64,000 bases of DNA from Porphyrobacter sp. (GTDB taxonomy: Bacteria; Pseudomonadota; Alphaproteobacteria; Sphingomonadales; Sphingomonadaceae). The DNA lies in the NCBI GenBank assembly GCA_016125555.1, contig WGLN01000003.1, positions 1-64,000 on the forward strand. Direction: 5' to 3'. How positions within the stretch are numbered: the stretch's first letter is position 1; every line of letters starts with the position of its first letter. Position numbers and translations under genes: made by a program. This document shows, in pieces, positions 39,950 through 48,214 of this stretch. The notes below the pieces were generated by a model. It ran no database searches. It saw only the letters and a list, made by a program, of their open reading frames with translations, and was not told the origin of the DNA.

Positions 39950-41470
39950 CTATTCAAAGCCGTAGTCCGAATAGTCCTTGTAGTTGGGGGAGGTGAACTT
40001 GGTGATGTCGCTCTGGAAGTGGAGCGGCACGTTGCCGGTCGACCCGTGGCGCTGCTTGGCGACGATCAGCGAGGCCTTGCCGACGAGTCCCTCGAACTTC
40101 TCCTCCCACTGGCGGTATTTCTCCTGCACATCCGGGGGCGAACTCGCATCGGGCGTGTCGGGCTTGACCAGCAGGTGATAGTAATCGCCGCGGAAGATGA
40201 ACCACACCATGTCCGCGTCCTGCTCGATCGAGCCGGATTCGCGCAGGTCCGACAATTGCGGGCGCTTGTCCTCGCGGCTTTCGACCGCGCGGGAGAGCTG
40301 CGAGAGGGCGATCACCGGCACCTGCAATTCCTTCGCCAGCGTCTTCAGACCGCGGCTGATTTCCGAAATCTCGTTGACGCGGTTGTCGTTGGCGCGGCCC
40401 GATCCCTGCAGCAGCTGGAGGTAGTCGACGATGATGAGGCCGATGTCGTGCCGCCGCTTCATCCGCCGCGCCCGGGTGCGCAGCGCCGCGATGGTGAGCG
40501 CGGGGGTGTCGTCGATGTAGAGCGGCAGTTCCGCGAGGCGCTGGCTGGCACCGGACAGCCGCTGGAAGTCCTCGCGGCTCAGTTTCCCGCTCCTCAGCGC
40601 CTCGGAGGAAATCTCCGCCTGTTCGGCAAGGATGCGGGTGGCGAGCTGGTCGGCGCTCATTTCGAGGCTGAAGAAGGCCACCGGCGCGCCGTAGTTGAAC
40701 TCGCCGCCCTCGGCCTGCCAGTCGAGATGTGCCGCGGCGCAATTGAAGGCGATGTTGGTGGCGAGCGAGGTCTTGCCCATCCCCGGGCGCCCGGCAAGGA
40801 TGATGAGGTCGGAATTGTGCAGGCCTGAGGTCTTGCGGTCGATCGAATCGAGACCCGTCGTCTTGCCCGACAGGCCACCGCCCGAGTTCATCGCCGCCTC
40901 GGCCATCTTGATCGCCGCCATCGCCGCCTCGCGGAAGCTCGCCGCCTCGCGGCCGGTGGCGGCCCCTTCGGCGACCCGGAACAGGTCGGCCTCGGCCTGC
41001 GCGATGCGGTCCATCGGCGAGGTGTCTTCCGAGGTGTCGAGCGCACCTTCGACCAGCCCGCGCCCGACGCTCACCAGCTCGCGCAGCAGCGCCAGGTCAT
41101 AGATCTGCTGGGCGAGTTCGCGCGGCAGCAGCAGGCCCGCGCCATTGGCCGTGAGCTGCGCCAGATAGGTGGTGCCGCCGAGCTCCTTCAGCGCCTCGTC
41201 GGCCTCGAAATAGGGTCGCAGGGTGACGGGCGATGCGGTCGCGTTGCGCTCGATCAGCACCAGCACGCGTTCGTAGATGCGCGCGTGGAGCGGCTCGAAG
41301 AAATGTTCGGGCCGGATCGGCACCTGCAGTTCCTCGATCACCCGGTTGTCGATCAGCACCGCGCCGAGGAACGCGGCCTCCGCCTCCAGATTGGCGGGCA
41401 GCTTGCGGATCGGGGCGTCTTCGCCGGGCGTGGCGGCAGTGACGAGGGTGAGCTTTTCGGGTTCGGCCAT
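39950..41470 (-). CDS. dnaB: replicative DNA helicase
   Basis: A 506-residue hexameric helicase. The N-terminal DnaG-binding domain begins KLPANLEAEAAFLGAVLIDN. The RecA-like motor has Walker A LAGRPGMGKTSLATNIAFN, Walker B GLIIVDYLQLLQGSGR and the QLSRAVESREDKRPQLSDLR block with the arginine finger region. There is no intein. The start MAEPEKLTL at 41470 gives the standard length. It ends 15 bases from the convergent Crp/Fnr gene, with no room for a separate terminator. Confidence 0.97.
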   Translation of the reverse strand: MAEPEKLTLVTAATPGEDAPIRKLPANLEAEAAFLGAVLIDNRVIEELQVPIRPEHFFEPLHARIYERVLVLIERNATASPVTLRPYFEADEALKELGGTTYLAQLTANGAGLLLPRELAQQIYDLALLRELVSVGRGLVEGALDTSEDTSPMDRIAQAEADLFRVAEGAATGREAASFREAAMAAIKMAEAAMNSGGGLSGKTTGLDSIDRKTSGLHNSDLIILAGRPGMGKTSLATNIAFNCAAAHLDWQAEGGEFNYGAPVAFFSLEMSADQLATRILAEQAEISSEALRSGKLSREDFQRLSGASQRLAELPLYIDDTPALTIAALRTRARRMKRRHDIGLIIVDYLQLLQGSGRANDNRVNEISEISRGLKTLAKELQVPVIALSQLSRAVESREDKRPQLSDLRESGSIEQDADMVWFIFRGDYYHLLVKPDTPDASSPPDVQEKYRQWEEKFEGLVGKASLIVAKQRHGSTGNVPLHFQSDITKFTSPNYKDYSDYGFE

Positions 41471-41606
41471 GCCGTCCCAATGCCTGCCGCGGCGCCTCCC
41501 GCGCAAGGGCGAAACGCGCCAATATTTTTTGCGCGCGCTGTGGATAGCGGGGAGATTTCGCCGAAGTGCTTGAAGTGCGGCCCCTGCATCTGCGAAGGCA
41601 GGACGC

Positions 41607-42140
41607 ATGGCCGATACGCCGTCCGATTCCCTGCCCCTGTCACCCGCCGCCGGAAGCCCCGGCGCCTATCGCATTGCCGAGGTGACGCTCGACGAGGCGA
41701 CCATCCTGTGGCGCAACGCCGATGTCGAGCAGGAGCGGCGCGTCGCGATCTACGACCTCATCGAGGAAAACAGTTTCAAGCCGCTGCGCGCCGCCGAGCG
41801 CGGGGCCAAGGGCCCCTTTCACCTCCACCTGTCGGTCAATGACGGCCGCCTGGCGATGGATATCAGCGACCCGCAGGGCCAGTTGCTCGAAACCCTGCTG
41901 ATCGGGATGGCGCGCTTCCGCCGCCCGATCCGCGAATATTTCGCGATCTGCGACAGCTATTACCAGGCGATCCGCAAGGCGACCCCGGCCGAGATCGAGA
42001 CCATCGACATGGCCCGGCGCGGCATCCACAACAACGCCGCCGAGCTGCTGCTCGAACGGCTCGAAGGCAAGGTCGAAACCGATTTCGCCACCGCGCGGCG
42101 GCTGTTCACGCTGATCTGCGTGCTGCACATCAAGGGCTGA
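41607..42140 (+). CDS. UPF0262 family protein
   Basis: A 177-residue cytoplasmic protein. YRIAEVTLDEATILWRNADV and QERRVAIYDLIEENSF start the conserved core, and LLIGMARFRRPIREYFAICD with YYQAIRKATP follow. UPF0262 is restricted to alphaproteobacteria and has no known activity. The C-terminus ends LFTLICVLHIKG. It is 18 bases upstream of the GH25-like gene on the same strand, so the three genes up to cdd probably form one operon. Confidence 0.9.
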   Translation: MADTPSDSLPLSPAAGSPGAYRIAEVTLDEATILWRNADVEQERRVAIYDLIEENSFKPLRAAERGAKGPFHLHLSVNDGRLAMDISDPQGQLLETLLIGMARFRRPIREYFAICDSYYQAIRKATPAEIETIDMARRGIHNNAAELLLERLEGKVETDFATARRLFTLICVLHIKG

Positions 42141-42158
42141 GGCAGGGGCACGAAGGGC

Positions 42159-42887
42159 ATGGCGAAGCGGCGCAGGAGCGGGGCGCGCAAGACGCGCGGG
42201 GGCGGCCCGTTGCGCTGGCTGCTGCGGCTGGCGGCACTGGCGGTGCTGGTCGCGCTCGCCTTTGCCGCGTGGCTGTGGTGGGACATGCGCGACTGGCACC
42301 CCGACGAGGCGCTCTATCCCGAACAGGGTGCGGTGGCGCCCGCAGGCGCGGTCAAGTTCCGCACGCTGAAGGCGATCGGCGCGCGCTTCGTCTATCTCCC
42401 GCTGGCGGTGGATGCCGATCCGGGCGTGGCCGAGCGCTTCGCCGAACGCTTCGCCCGCGCGCGCGCGGCGGGGTTGCAGGTCGGGGTGCTGCTGCAGTTC
42501 GACCCCTGCGCCCGCGCCGACGTGCAGAGCGGCTTCTTCGCGCGCATGGTGCCGCGCGAATCCGATCTGCTGCCGCCGGCCATCGGGCTCACCCGCAATG
42601 CCGACGATTGCCAGCCGGCGGTCAGTTCCGCGGCGGTCGACAGCGAGCTGATGACGCTCATCAACCAGGTCGAGATGCACGCCGGGAAGCCGGTGATCCT
42701 CAAGCTGTCGCGCAGCTTCGAGGAGCGTCACCACGCCGCCGCCACGCTGACCCGCGACCTGTGGCTGGTGCGCGATCGGGCAAGGCCCGACTATGCGGGA
42801 AGGCCGTGGCTGCTATGGAGCGCCAACAGCGCGCGGGTGACCGAGGCGAGCGAGGAGCCGGTGGAATGGGTGGTGGTGCAGAAATGA
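42159..42887 (+). CDS. GH25-like (lysozyme-fold) membrane-anchored protein with degenerate active site
   Basis: A 242-residue protein with a very basic N-terminus and one membrane helix (about residues 20-42), so the body is periplasmic. The pattern FRTLKAIGARFVYLPLAVDA, then FARARAAGLQVGVLLQFDPC, follows GH25 muramidases. The catalytic stretches are altered: the D-V-S position reads HPDEALYPEQG, and the strand that normally ends L-D-x-E reads AIGLTRNADDC. It may be an inactive binder or a changed hydrolase. Stop and cdd start overlap (ATGA). Confidence 0.72.
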   Translation: MAKRRRSGARKTRGGGPLRWLLRLAALAVLVALAFAAWLWWDMRDWHPDEALYPEQGAVAPAGAVKFRTLKAIGARFVYLPLAVDADPGVAERFAERFARARAAGLQVGVLLQFDPCARADVQSGFFARMVPRESDLLPPAIGLTRNADDCQPAVSSAAVDSELMTLINQVEMHAGKPVILKLSRSFEERHHAAATLTRDLWLVRDRARPDYAGRPWLLWSANSARVTEASEEPVEWVVVQK

Positions 42888-43309
42888 GCCTTGGCGAAGA
42901 ACGCGAGCAGGCGCTGATCGACGCCGCCTTCGCCGCGGCGGGGCATGCCTATGCGCCCTATTCCGACTATCCCGTCGGCGCGGCGCTGCTGTTCGATGAC
43001 GGCGCGGTGGTGACCGGCTGCAACGTCGAGAACGCGAGCTACGGCCTGTCGCTGTGCGCCGAGACGGTGGCGGTGGCCAAGGCGCTGGGCGAGGGGCGGC
43101 GCGGCGGCCTTGCGGCGGTCGCGGTGGTCGGCCTCAAGACCGGGGCCGAGCCGATCACGCCCTGCGGGCGCTGCCGCCAGGTGCTCAACGAGGTCGCCGC
43201 GCTCGGGCAAAGCGATCCGCTGGTGCTGTGCGTCAGCAGCGCGGGCGTGCGGCGCGTGGCGCTATCGGCGCTGCTGCCCCACGCCTTCGGCCCGGCGCAT
43301 CTGGGTTAG
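42884..43309 (+). CDS. cdd: cytidine deaminase
   Basis: A 141-residue zinc enzyme that deaminates cytidine and deoxycytidine for pyrimidine salvage. The zinc site is complete: Cys58 and Glu60 in LCAETVAV, Cys94 and Cys97 in PCGRCRQ. YAPYSDYPVGAALL and CNVENASYG are the substrate-binding parts of the homotetrameric class. The ATG overlaps the upstream stop (ATGA at 42884-42887). Its TAG stop lies inside the left arm of the compound palindrome that follows. Confidence 0.96.
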   Translation: MSLGEEREQALIDAAFAAAGHAYAPYSDYPVGAALLFDDGAVVTGCNVENASYGLSLCAETVAVAKALGEGRRGGLAAVAVVGLKTGAEPITPCGRCRQVLNEVAALGQSDPLVLCVSSAGVRRVALSALLPHAFGPAHLG

Positions 43310-43575
43310 AGCGGTTTCCGGCCATTCCGACCCACCCTGATCGCGCTCTGAAGTCCGCTGGACAGGAGTGGCGCGCGGCAGGGGCTGGTTGCCCCTGCAA
43401 GCGCCGTGACGAAGCCAGCGGACTTCAGAGCGCGACCCCGCAGGGGCGGGCCGAATTGGGCTGAGGGCTACGTTGCTCGTCGCTTACGATGCGCTGCATC
43501 GCTCGCTCCTCGCGTCTTGCCCTCAGCCCAATTCGGCTCCGTCAGGGTGGGTCGGAATGGCCGGAAACCGCTCTA
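43307..43575. repeat. compound nested palindrome (cruciform-type element, 269 bp)
   Basis: Perfect 34-bp outer arms at 43307-43340 and 43542-43575 (ends TAGAGCGG and CCGCTCTA) enclose two further perfect inverted repeats: 21 bp at 43341-43361 / 43415-43435 and 19 bp at 43450-43468 / 43519-43537. The first loop holds another hairpin (GCAGGGGC / GCCCCTGC). Folded, it makes a closed stem with two side arms. Both flanking convergent genes take their TAG stop from the outer ends. It has no open frame for a transposase. It looks like a small non-autonomous repeat or a bidirectional terminator. Confidence 0.92.
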
Positions 43576-44712
43576 GGCGTCGGAGCCCTCCAGCCACTCG
43601 GCCAATGCGGCGAGGCACTCGCGGCCCAGCAGCTTGCAGCGTTCGGGCGAGAAGCCCTGTTCGGGCTCGGGGAAGGCGGCGATGTCCTTGTAGGGCATCT
43701 CCAGCGTCATCGCGACCGCGCCGAAGCGTTCGGCGATCTGGTTGGTGCTCATCGAGAGGTTCGCCTTGCCGGGGTTCGCCTTGGGGTAACCGAGCTTGGT
43801 CTGGAAATCCGGCGTGCGGCGGTCGAGGATGCGCTGGTAGCGATCAAAGCCCGCGCCCTGTTCCTCCTTCCACGAGGGGATGCCCTCGAACCCGGCGAGG
43901 AACACCGCCGGGATCGCCTCGTCGGCGTGGACGTCCATCGCGAAGTCGACGCCGGTCTGGTCCATGCGGTTCCGGATCGCGAGCACCTCGGGCGATTTTT
44001 CGGCGCTGGGCTCGTGCCATTCGCGGTTGAGGTTGGTGCCAACCGCATTGGTTCGCAGGTGCCCGCGCCGCGAACCATCGGGGTTGCAATTGGGGACGAT
44101 GTGCAGCCGGCACCGCTTGCGCAGCGCCCGCGCAACCGGATCGGCGGGGTCGGTCAGGCACTCGAGCGCGCCCTCCATCCACCACTCGGCCTGCGTTTCA
44201 CCCGGGTGCTGGCGTGCGTAGAGCCACACTTGGGTGTCGCCCTCGCCCATTTCGAGGCAATCGATCGGCTGCCCGTCGAGCGTGGTGCCCAGCCGCACGT
44301 AATCCACTCCCTCGCTCGCCGCCGCATCGGCGACGAGATCGTGGTGCCGCTCCATCGAGAAGGGCGCGAAATAGGCGACCCAGAACAGGTCCGAGGCGGG
44401 CAGGTGACGGATCGTCAGGGTGCCGTTGTCCTCGTCCTTGTCGAAGCTGCTGGCGGCGCGCATCCAGTAATCCCGGTCCTCCGAGACGCAGGCGTCGTAA
44501 TCGGGCCAGCCGCCCGGATAGGCGCTGGCGTTGAGGCCGGTGATCTTGAGCACCACCTCCTCGCCCGCCTGCGCGGCGACGCGGAAGTGGAACCACTGGA
44601 AGAAGTCCGACTGGTGGTCGCGCCGGATCGCGAGGCGCGCGGTCGCGCCCTCGGTCCCCAGCACTTCGATATTCCCGCTGTCGAACCCGGCATCGATATG
44701 GAGAGAGGTCAT
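43573..44712 (-). CDS. M14-family zinc carboxypeptidase
   Basis: A 379-residue peptidase of the cytosolic carboxypeptidase type (M14D-like). An N-terminal beta-sandwich (about residues 1-120, with [16 protein letters not shown] and [10 protein letters not shown]) precedes the catalytic domain. The zinc motif is [16 protein letters not shown] (H-x2-E), the substrate arginine region is VGTNLNREW and the third zinc ligand is in [20 protein letters not shown] near the end carries the catalytic Glu. It lacks a signal peptide. ATG overlaps the stop of the lipoprotein gene upstream. Its TAG stop is in the palindrome. Confidence 0.9.
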   Translation of the reverse strand: MTSLHIDAGFDSGNIEVLGTEGATARLAIRRDHQSDFFQWFHFRVAAQAGEEVVLKITGLNASAYPGGWPDYDACVSEDRDYWMRAASSFDKDEDNGTLTIRHLPASDLFWVAYFAPFSMERHHDLVADAAASEGVDYVRLGTTLDGQPIDCLEMGEGDTQVWLYARQHPGETQAEWWMEGALECLTDPADPVARALRKRCRLHIVPNCNPDGSRRGHLRTNAVGTNLNREWHEPSAEKSPEVLAIRNRMDQTGVDFAMDVHADEAIPAVFLAGFEGIPSWKEEQGAGFDRYQRILDRRTPDFQTKLGYPKANPGKANLSMSTNQIAERFGAVAMTLEMPYKDIAAFPEPEQGFSPERCKLLGRECLAALAEWLEGSDA

Positions 44713-45344
44713 TTGGTTCCTTGGAGCTTCTTGGCGTCGATCGTCACGATCTCGCCATTGCCACCCGGAAAGTCGCGGAACAACCCCGCGGCGAGGGTCT
44801 GCGCACTGGTGCTGACCTGCGAATAGGGCGACTTGACCCCGGTGGCGATCTGCGCGCGGCCTTCCCACAGCGTCTCGCCGCCGGTGCGGGCGATGCGCAC
44901 CGAAAGATCGGTCATCACGCTCGGGCTCTCGCGTCCGCCGCCGAGATTGAAGCCCACCCCGAGCCCGAGGCCCGAGCCGTAGCTGCCGGTCGATCCGCCG
45001 ACCCCCACGCTCACCGGGCCGCGCCGTTCCACCGGCGCCGCGGCGATGCCGTTGCGGCTGGTGTAGACCGCCGCGGTCTGCGCGGCGGGACTGCCTTCGG
45101 GCACCACGGTGTAGCCGAGCCGGGTCAGCTGCTCGCCGACCGCGGCGGCGAAGGCTGCGCGCGCGACATCATTGCCGGGCGGTTCGGGAAAGGTCACCGC
45201 GATGGTCCCCTCTCCCAGCCCTGCCGGATCGGGGGCGACGAAGCGGGTGATCTCGACCGGGCCGGTGTAGGGCGTGGTCGCGCAGCCCGACAGCGCGAGC
45301 GCCGCGGCGCAGAGAGCGGGTGCAAGGAAGCGAATGGCAGGCAT
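44709..45344 (-). CDS. DUF4136-type lipoprotein
   Basis: A 211-residue envelope lipoprotein. The signal [20 protein letters not shown] ends in the lipobox LSGC with cysteine 21. The body includes [35 protein letters not shown] and a glycine/serine-rich strand ([20 protein letters not shown]), then [18 protein letters not shown], as in DUF4136 proteins. The function is unknown. AAAGGAA lies seven bases before the ATG. It is divergent from galE and coupled by ATGA to the M14 peptidase gene. Confidence 0.85.
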   Translation of the reverse strand: MPAIRFLAPALCAAALALSGCATTPYTGPVEITRFVAPDPAGLGEGTIAVTFPEPPGNDVARAAFAAAVGEQLTRLGYTVVPEGSPAAQTAAVYTSRNGIAAAPVERRGPVSVGVGGSTGSYGSGLGLGVGFNLGGGRESPSVMTDLSVRIARTGGETLWEGRAQIATGVKSPYSQVSTSAQTLAAGLFRDFPGGNGEIVTIDAKKLQGTK

Positions 45345-45461
45345 GGCGAAGGTTCCTTTCCTGAGCCGAACCTTATAGGGCGCGCGCGATAATGTGCACA
45401 GGCCCGGTTTGTCTGCTCCAGGTTGAGAATTTCCGAACCGCTTGCCTGTAAGGGGGTGCCC

Positions 45462-46469
45462 ATGACCTCGCAGAACAGATGTCCCGTGCTGGTGACCGGC
45501 GGTGCCGGCTATATCGGCAGCCACGCCGTGCTCGCCCTGAAGGACGCCGGCTGGCCGGTGGCGGTGATCGACAATCTTTCCACCGGCTTCCGCTTCGCCG
45601 TGCCCGAGGGCGTGCCGCTCTACGAGGGCGACATCGCCGATGCCGACCTGCTGGCGCGGATCTTCGCCGAGCAGGGAACGCGGGCGATCATGCATTTTGC
45701 AGGCTCGATCGTGGTGCCCGAAAGCGTCGCCGATCCGCTCAAATACTACCACAACAACACCGCCAAGAGCCGCGCGCTGATCGAGGGTGCGGTCACGGCG
45801 GGCGTGCCGCATTTCATCTTCTCCTCGACCGCGGCGACCTACGGGATTCCCGATGTTGCTGCCGTCTCGGAGGACACTCCGCAGCGCCCGATCAACCCCT
45901 ATGGCTTGTCCAAGCTGATGACCGAACAGATGCTCGCCGACGTCGCCGCCGCGCACCCGCTCAACTACGGGGTGCTGCGCTATTTCAACGTCGCGGGCGC
46001 GGACCCGCAGGCGCGCAGCGGGCAATCGACCGCAGGCGCGACGCATCTCATCAAGGTCGCGATCGAGGCGGCGCTGGGGATGCGCGAATCGGTCGCGGTG
46101 TTCGGCACCGATTACGACACGCCCGACGGGACCGGGGTGCGCGACTACATCCACGTCTCCGACCTTGCCGCCGCCCATGTGCTGACCTTGGAGGCACTGG
46201 TCGCCGAGCCATCGCGTTCGCTGACGATGAATTGCGGTTATGGCCGGGGCTTCTCGGTGCTCGAGGTGCTCGACGCGGTCGACCGGGTGACGAATCGCAA
46301 GCTCGACCGCCGCCTCGAGCCGCGCCGCGCCGGCGATCCGGATTCGCTGATTTCCGATTCGCGGGCCCTGCGCGCGACGCTCGGCTGGGAGCCGCGCCAT
46401 GCCGATCTCGACACGATCATCGCCCACGCGCTCGCCTGGGAGCGCAGATTGTCCGATTTGCGGGGCTAG
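45462..46469 (+). CDS. galE: UDP-glucose 4-epimerase
   Basis: A 335-residue SDR enzyme that interconverts UDP-Glc and UDP-Gal. The NAD motif is VTGGAGYIGSHAVLALKDAG. The catalytic residues are Ser/Thr in FIFSSTAATYGIP and YxxxK in NPYGLSKLMTEQ. RYFNVAGADPQARSGQST and VRDYIHVSDLAAAHVL are diagnostic for GalE. The ATG at 45462 has AGGGGG seven bases upstream, so it is chosen over a start 39 bases earlier. It may supply galactose for surface glycans, although it lies away from the main locus. Confidence 0.94.
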   Translation: MTSQNRCPVLVTGGAGYIGSHAVLALKDAGWPVAVIDNLSTGFRFAVPEGVPLYEGDIADADLLARIFAEQGTRAIMHFAGSIVVPESVADPLKYYHNNTAKSRALIEGAVTAGVPHFIFSSTAATYGIPDVAAVSEDTPQRPINPYGLSKLMTEQMLADVAAAHPLNYGVLRYFNVAGADPQARSGQSTAGATHLIKVAIEAALGMRESVAVFGTDYDTPDGTGVRDYIHVSDLAAAHVLTLEALVAEPSRSLTMNCGYGRGFSVLEVLDAVDRVTNRKLDRRLEPRRAGDPDSLISDSRALRATLGWEPRHADLDTIIAHALAWERRLSDLRG

Positions 46470-46585
46470 CGGCACGCCTGAGGGCAGGTTCGCATTGACG
46501 CGCCGAGGCTCTGCCGCTAACGGCACGCTTCAATTTCCGCGCGTCGGACCCGATCCGGCGCGCTTTGCATTTGGAACCGCACGCC

Positions 46586-46711
46586 ATGAAGATCGTCAAC
46601 AGCCTCAAGTCGCTGAAGGGCCGCCACCGCGACAACCGCGTGATCCGTCGTCGCGGCCGGACCTATGTCATCAACAAGACCAACCGTCGCTTCAAGGCCC
46701 GCCAGGGCTGA
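46586..46711 (+). CDS. rpmJ: ribosomal protein L36 (cysteine-less type)
   Basis: A 41-residue ribosomal protein. It reads [20 protein letters not shown] then [20 protein letters not shown] and ends in G, matching L36 of alphaproteobacteria. It has no cysteine, so it is the zinc-free (YkgO-type) form. That form does not depend on zinc, and here it appears to stand alone. It lies 116 bases after galE and is followed by a GC-rich hairpin. The identification is secure despite the short length. Confidence 0.95.
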   Translation: MKIVNSLKSLKGRHRDNRVIRRRGRTYVINKTNRRFKARQG

Positions 46712-46753
46712 TCGATTCGCGGTGCGGCTGCCGCAGCGCAGCCGGTGAACACA

Positions 46754-46783
46754 CGGCCCGCCTCCTTGCCGGAGCGCGGGCCG
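46754..46783 (+). terminator. GC-rich hairpin after rpmJ, possible terminator
   Basis: CGGCCCGCCTCC (46754-46765) pairs with GGAGCGCGGGCCG (46771-46783) around a TTGCC loop, with a one-base bulge. Only a weak A/T stretch follows, so it is a poor intrinsic terminator. It lies 42 bases past the rpmJ stop. Confidence 0.45.
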
Positions 46784-46805
46784 AAATCATTTGAGGGTTC
46801 GGACA

Positions 46806-47408
46806 ATGCAGCGGGCGGTGGTTTTCGATGTCGGGCGGGTGCTGTTCCACTGGCAGCTGCGCGCGCTGTTCGAGAAGCTGATCGCCGACCGCGAGGAGCT
46901 GGAATGGTTCCTCGCCAACGTCGTGACCGAGGAATGGCATTTCGAGCATGACGCCGGGCGCCCGCTTGCGGAGATGGTGCCCGAGCGGATCGCGCTCTTC
47001 CCCGACTACGAAGCCCATATCCGCGCTTATGCGACGCGCTTCAACGAGACCATCCCCGGGCCGATCGAAGGCTCGCACGCGCTGGTCGAGCGCCTTGCCG
47101 CGAAGGGCGTGCCGCTGTTCTGCCTGACCAATTTCGGCGACGAGTTCTTCGCCGGCTTCCGCCCCACCCAGCCGATCTTCGATCATTTCGCGGATATCGT
47201 CGTCTCGGGGGTGGAGAAGATCGCCAAGCCCGACCCGCGCATCTACGAGATCGTCGAGCAGCGCAGCGGCCGTTCGGGCGCGGCACTGTTCTTCACCGAC
47301 GACAATCCCGCCAATATCGCCGCCGCGCGCGCCCGCGGTTGGGACGCGCACCTGTTCACCGATGCCGAGGCGCTGGAAGCGCAGCTGGTCGCGGCGAAGT
47401 TTCTCTAG
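46806..47408 (+). CDS. HAD-superfamily hydrolase (YihX/haloacid dehalogenase-like)
   Basis: A 200-residue HAD enzyme. The nucleophile is Asp8 in VVFDVGRVLFHW; the usual second Asp is Gly, as in YihX-type and dehalogenase-type members. Motif II is LTNFG, motif III lysine is in KIAKPDPRIYEIV, and motif IV is FFTDDNPANIAAA. The cap domain is the small helical C1 type. Its substrate is unknown, probably a sugar phosphate. The ATG at 46806 is preferred; a TTG five codons upstream is also open. Confidence 0.87.
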   Translation: MQRAVVFDVGRVLFHWQLRALFEKLIADREELEWFLANVVTEEWHFEHDAGRPLAEMVPERIALFPDYEAHIRAYATRFNETIPGPIEGSHALVERLAAKGVPLFCLTNFGDEFFAGFRPTQPIFDHFADIVVSGVEKIAKPDPRIYEIVEQRSGRSGAALFFTDDNPANIAAARARGWDAHLFTDAEALEAQLVAAKFL

Positions 47409-47433
47409 CGGCTTCTGGAATGAAGCGCCGGAA

Positions 47434-47525
47434 CGGACCCGCAGGGTCCGCAAGCGCGACCGCGCGCCCGCAGGCGCCCCGTAGCGAAGTGAAGGGAGCA
47501 GCGCCGAGGACGCCTCCGCGGAGGC
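47434..47525. repeat. cluster of three short GC-rich hairpins
   Basis: Three perfect small palindromes follow the HAD gene: CGGACCC-GCA-GGGTCCG (47434-47450), then GCGCC-CGCA-GGCGC close by, and GCCTCC-GC-GGAGGC ending near 47525. The GCA loop is shared by the first two. This whole 250-base gap contains no gene. The nearby compound palindrome at 43.3 kb contains a similar CCCC-GCA-GGGG piece. Confidence 0.55.
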
Positions 47526-47550
47526 GGGGGCGCAAAACAAGCAAACAAAC

Positions 47551-47598
47551 CCGAAAAACAAACCCCCGGGACGCCGTGGGAAGGGCGTGCCGGGGGTT
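47551..47598 (-). terminator. rho-independent terminator for the CC_3452-type gene
   Basis: On the minus strand, a stem formed by 47584-47598 and 47561-47575 (AACCCCCGG pairs with CCGGGGGTT, then ACGCC with GGCGT) is followed by TTTGTTTTTCGG. It starts 61 bases after the stop at 47659. Confidence 0.85.
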
Positions 47599-47658
47599 CT
47601 GGAGATCCGCCCGGGCTGGAGAGGGTGCCCGGGCGGTGGGGATGGGGTCAGCCGGCGA

Positions 47659-48003
47659 TCAGCCGTTGCACTTGGCGAGTTCTTCCGCCGCGAGGTCTTC
47701 GCCGTTGGCGGTAAAGGACGCGATCTCGCCGAACTTGCGGTTGAGGCCGCGGCACACGCGCAGCGGGCGCGCGCTCGCCTTGTTGGCGACGCAGGTGGTG
47801 CCTTCGCAGGCCCATGCGACGCCGCCCGCGACAACGCGGCTTTCGCTCGCCGGGGCGGCAAGCGTGGCGGTGTAATAGGCGCCGCCGGCGGCGTTGGCCG
47901 GGGCCGGTGCGGCGGCCACGCCGAAGGTGAGGCCGGTGTAGAGCATCGCCGAGGCGAGGATGGCGAACTTGCCAGAACGGGGGAGGGAGAGGGTGTTGGT
48001 CAT
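47659..48003 (-). CDS. CC_3452-type secreted protein
   Basis: A 114-residue exported protein with a signal peptide (FAILASAMLYTGLTFGVAAA, cut near ANAA). The mature part is small and has four cysteines, with YYTATLAAPASESRVVAGGV, then WACEGTTCVANKASARPLRV and CRGLNRKFGEI. The pattern is that of the CC_3452 family of sphingomonads and caulobacters, whose function is unknown. Cysteines probably form two disulfides. AAAGGAC precedes the ATG. It is divergent from the HxlR gene across a 211-base promoter region. Confidence 0.87.
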   Translation of the reverse strand: MTNTLSLPRSGKFAILASAMLYTGLTFGVAAAPAPANAAGGAYYTATLAAPASESRVVAGGVAWACEGTTCVANKASARPLRVCRGLNRKFGEIASFTANGEDLAAEELAKCNG

Positions 48004-48064
48004 CGCGCTTGTCCTTTCGTTATCGTGTCGCGGGCGCTTGGCCCTTGGGGGCTGTGGCTGCATT

Positions 48065-48135
48065 TTGCAATGCAACATTTCGATTCGAAACCAGTTGCTA
48101 TTCGCTACCTAACCCACTAGGTTGCGTTGTGCAAC
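48065..48135. promoter_or_regulatory. cluster of short palindromes between the CC_3452-type and HxlR genes
   Basis: Two short palindromes lie in the divergent promoter region: TTGCA-A-TGCAA (48065-48075) and GTTGC-GTTGT-GCAAC (48121-48135), both built from a GCAAC/TGCAA half-site. Between them is CCTAACCCACTAGG. They are candidate binding sites for the HxlR protein encoded next to them. Confidence 0.4.
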
Positions 48136-48214
48136 TGATATTTGAAAAATTTTTGTGACCGCCCGCAAAAGCGGTTACACATCACCCCTGACGGGGAAGG
48201 ACGGACACACACCT

